A DNA stretch of 9,539 nucleotides from Candidatus Altimarinota bacterium (GTDB lineage: Bacteria > Patescibacteriota > Gracilibacteria > BD1-5 > UBA2023). Positions 8,166 through 9,539 of the stretch are shown piece after piece. The stretch lies in assembly GCA_008015855.1 (NCBI GenBank), contig SSGK01000015.1:1-9539 (forward strand), read 5' to 3'. The position numbers and the translations under genes were made by a program. Under the pieces are notes generated by a model. That model had not been told where the DNA came from, searched no databases, and saw only the letters and a list, made by a program, of their open reading frames with translations. Position 1 is the stretch's first letter; each line of letters opens with the position of its first letter.

Positions 8166-8588
8166 TTACCACACTGAGAGGATATATCCAACCAGCAGAA
8201 GCATAAGGAGTCGGTAACTTCCAGTAACCGCTACTTTTGCAAACATCCATTCGCGTTTATCACCACCCCAGAGTACTGAACTCGCGAGAGTAGGAAGGAC
8301 AAATGCCACCCATATCATCAGTGCATTTCGTATGCCACTATATTCAGGAATAGCTTGGATAATACAAGCAAGCCCGATAATCATAAGAAATGATGCAATG
8401 AATTCTGTAAGCATCAATTTCCACATACCCTGCATCAGTTTTTCATTCTCTTCTTCTGTGAATTTTTTATCACCGTGATGTATCTTCATCCAGAGTTTTC
8501 CAAAAATGGGTCCATGCCATACTGCACCACCCATAAACATAAGGAGTGTACATACTCCGATAGCAAGCCAATTAAGATTCATATCCAT
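8166..8588 (-). CDS. DUF1761 family membrane protein
   Basis: A 140-residue protein with about four membrane helices and typical DUF1761 (PF08570) features: the start NLNWLAIGV, then GGAVWHGPIFGKLWMKIHH (20-38, family pattern GalWYgplFGk.Wm), a short charged loop (HGDKKFTEEENEKLMQG), and later helices including AFVLPTLASSVLWGG. The family has no established function. It uses no UGA codon at all although glycine is common, in contrast to its neighbours. A second ATG two codons in (base 8582) would give a start nearer to that of most relatives. It lies 22 bases after the TauE/SafE gene, probably in one operon. Confidence 0.9.
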   Translation of the reverse strand: MDMNLNWLAIGVCTLLMFMGGAVWHGPIFGKLWMKIHHGDKKFTEEENEKLMQGMWKLMLTEFIASFLMIIGLACIIQAIPEYSGIRNALMIWVAFVLPTLASSVLWGGDKREWMFAKVAVTGSYRLLMLLLVGYILSVW

Positions 8589-8610
8589 ATATTAAAAGAA
8601 AAAGAATAAA

Positions 8611-9339
8611 TTATAAAAGAGCATTCCATCCTTGGTATCCAAGGAGTGCACTGAGGATAATAACGCCGACAAGAATTGTCTTCTTCAATATCTCACTCGG
8701 AAGATATTGAACAACTTTTTTTCCAACATAGGAACCAAGGAGTGCAATTAGAAGGAGTGGAGGCAGTAGATAAATATCTTCTGGACGAAAAAATCACTGC
8801 GAAACATAGAGCGGAATGCGTGTCATATCAACCAGAATGGCGATGGCAGCAATTGTGGCAATATATTCTTCTTTTCTGAGGCCAAAGCTCGTAAGAAATG
8901 CACCTCGAAGCACTCAACCCGTTCCTATCACTCAAGCAGTAAATCCTGAAAGGAATCCACCGATGCGCCCCATCCAAACGGTTGGCTTTAATCCAAAACT
9001 CGGACGAAACAATGAATAAAGTGCAAAAAGAATCAGCACCACCGCAAGAATTATCTTGAGTATATCACTCGGTATAATATCGATAAAAAGCGAACCAATC
9101 ATCGTTGCAATAATACTTGGAATCCCAAAGAGCATAAAAATTTCCATATTCCAATGACGAAAAGTAAGAAGGAAACGAGTGATATTTCCAAACATATGAT
9201 AGACTGCAACAATCAGTATGGCACTCTTATAATCAAGAAATTGATGGGCTGCAGGAAGAAAAATACTCGAAGAACCAAAACCAGAAATGGTTCCAGCTAT
9301 TTCAGCAATAAGCGCAGATAAATAAAAGAGAGGATTCAT
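8611..9339 (-). CDS. TauE/SafE family permease
   Basis: A 242-residue integral membrane protein (about 7-8 hydrophobic segments), near the usual 240-260 residues. It has the internal duplication typical of the family: the N-terminal half has AGTISGFGSSSIFLPAAHQF (15-34), the C-terminal half GFLSGFTAGVIGTGGVLRG (about 128-146) followed by FLTSFGLRKEEYIAT and VDMTRIPLY. Glycines 136, 142 and 182 are UGA; 136 and 142 lie in the conserved repeat motif, and standard-code reading would lose the second half. The family (PF01925) exports or imports sulfonates, sulfite, sulfoacetate and related organic anions; the substrate here is unknown. It starts 10 bases after the upstream gene, with overlapping transcription likely. 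Confidence 0.92.
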
Positions 9340-9349
9340 ATTCGTTTTA

Positions 9350-9539
9350 TTAGATTATATCACCTGTTTGTCCGTGCTCTGCAACTTCTTTCGCATACTT
9401 TTTTAAGAAAGTCATATCGATATATCCACTAAAATTTCTCTTATCAAACGGATTTTCCAGACTTGAGATGATAAACGAGAGATACGTATATATAAACGAG
9501 AGGATAAAGATAACAATTCATTCTTTTATTTCTCAGACA
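9350..9539 (-). CDS. C-terminal fragment of a membrane protein
   Basis: The last 63 codons of a gene that begins beyond the window, ending in tandem TAA TAA. It reads EGIVIFILSFIYTYLSFIISSLENPFDKRN (a long hydrophobic helix, then an ENPF turn), then SGYIDMTFLKKYAKEVAEHGQTGDII. Two UGA-Gly codons occur close to the window edge. The hydrophobic stretch followed by L-NPF recalls the end of DUF4239/bestrophin-like channel proteins, but the fragment is too short to assign. It is the most upstream visible gene of the minus-strand cluster, 10 bases before TauE/SafE. Confidence 0.6.

Overview
The window reads coherently only if UGA is translated as glycine (genetic code 25) and genes end at UAA or UAG. 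Under that code it holds ten complete or partial genes plus one frameshifted gene, with about 67 in-frame UGA codons, many at invariant glycines (LTG-LPNR and GGDEF of a diguanylate cyclase, AEGVET of an EAL domain, the SLH glycines, ERQGRVFG of an MFS transporter, LTGYDELGL of a DUF2200 protein). This code is known from the CPR/Patescibacteria lineages Gracilibacteria (BD1-5/GN02) and Absconditabacteria (SR1). The window does not decide between the two. No gene start I checked has a convincing Shine-Dalgarno sequence, and arginine is mostly CGA/AGA in the code-25 genes.

Layout. (1) 1-332: the 3' end of an enoyl-ACP reductase-like short-chain dehydrogenase, visibly GC-richer, with no UGA codons and with CGT arginines, closed by a strong terminator. 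(2) 439-2853 (+): an 804-residue CHASE-GGDEF-EAL membrane protein, a full-length and apparently active cyclic-di-GMP enzyme. (3) 2956-4272 (-), convergent with it across a shared bidirectional terminator: a secreted protein with three SLH-like repeats fused to a PHB-depolymerase/LpqC-type esterase. (4) 4347-5651 (-): an MFS efflux-type transporter. An inverted repeat that could be a terminator or operator lies in the short gap before the esterase gene. (5) 5727-6236 (+) and 6299-6959 (-): two convergent, very AT-rich genes. One is a small membrane protein with a BamE-like tail, the other an unrecognised protein split by a frameshift. (6) 6977-9539 (-): a tightly packed same-strand cluster, in transcription order a truncated membrane protein, a TauE/SafE permease, a DUF1761 membrane protein, a CPBP intramembrane protease and a DUF2200 protein.

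Taken together the region is rich in envelope functions: signal sensing through c-di-GMP, a surface-anchored hydrolase, two transporters and a membrane protease. This fits a host-attached or surface-living CPR cell, although that lifestyle is inference. No tRNA, rRNA, CRISPR array, transposase or integrase was seen. No gene-free stretch exceeds about 110 bases.
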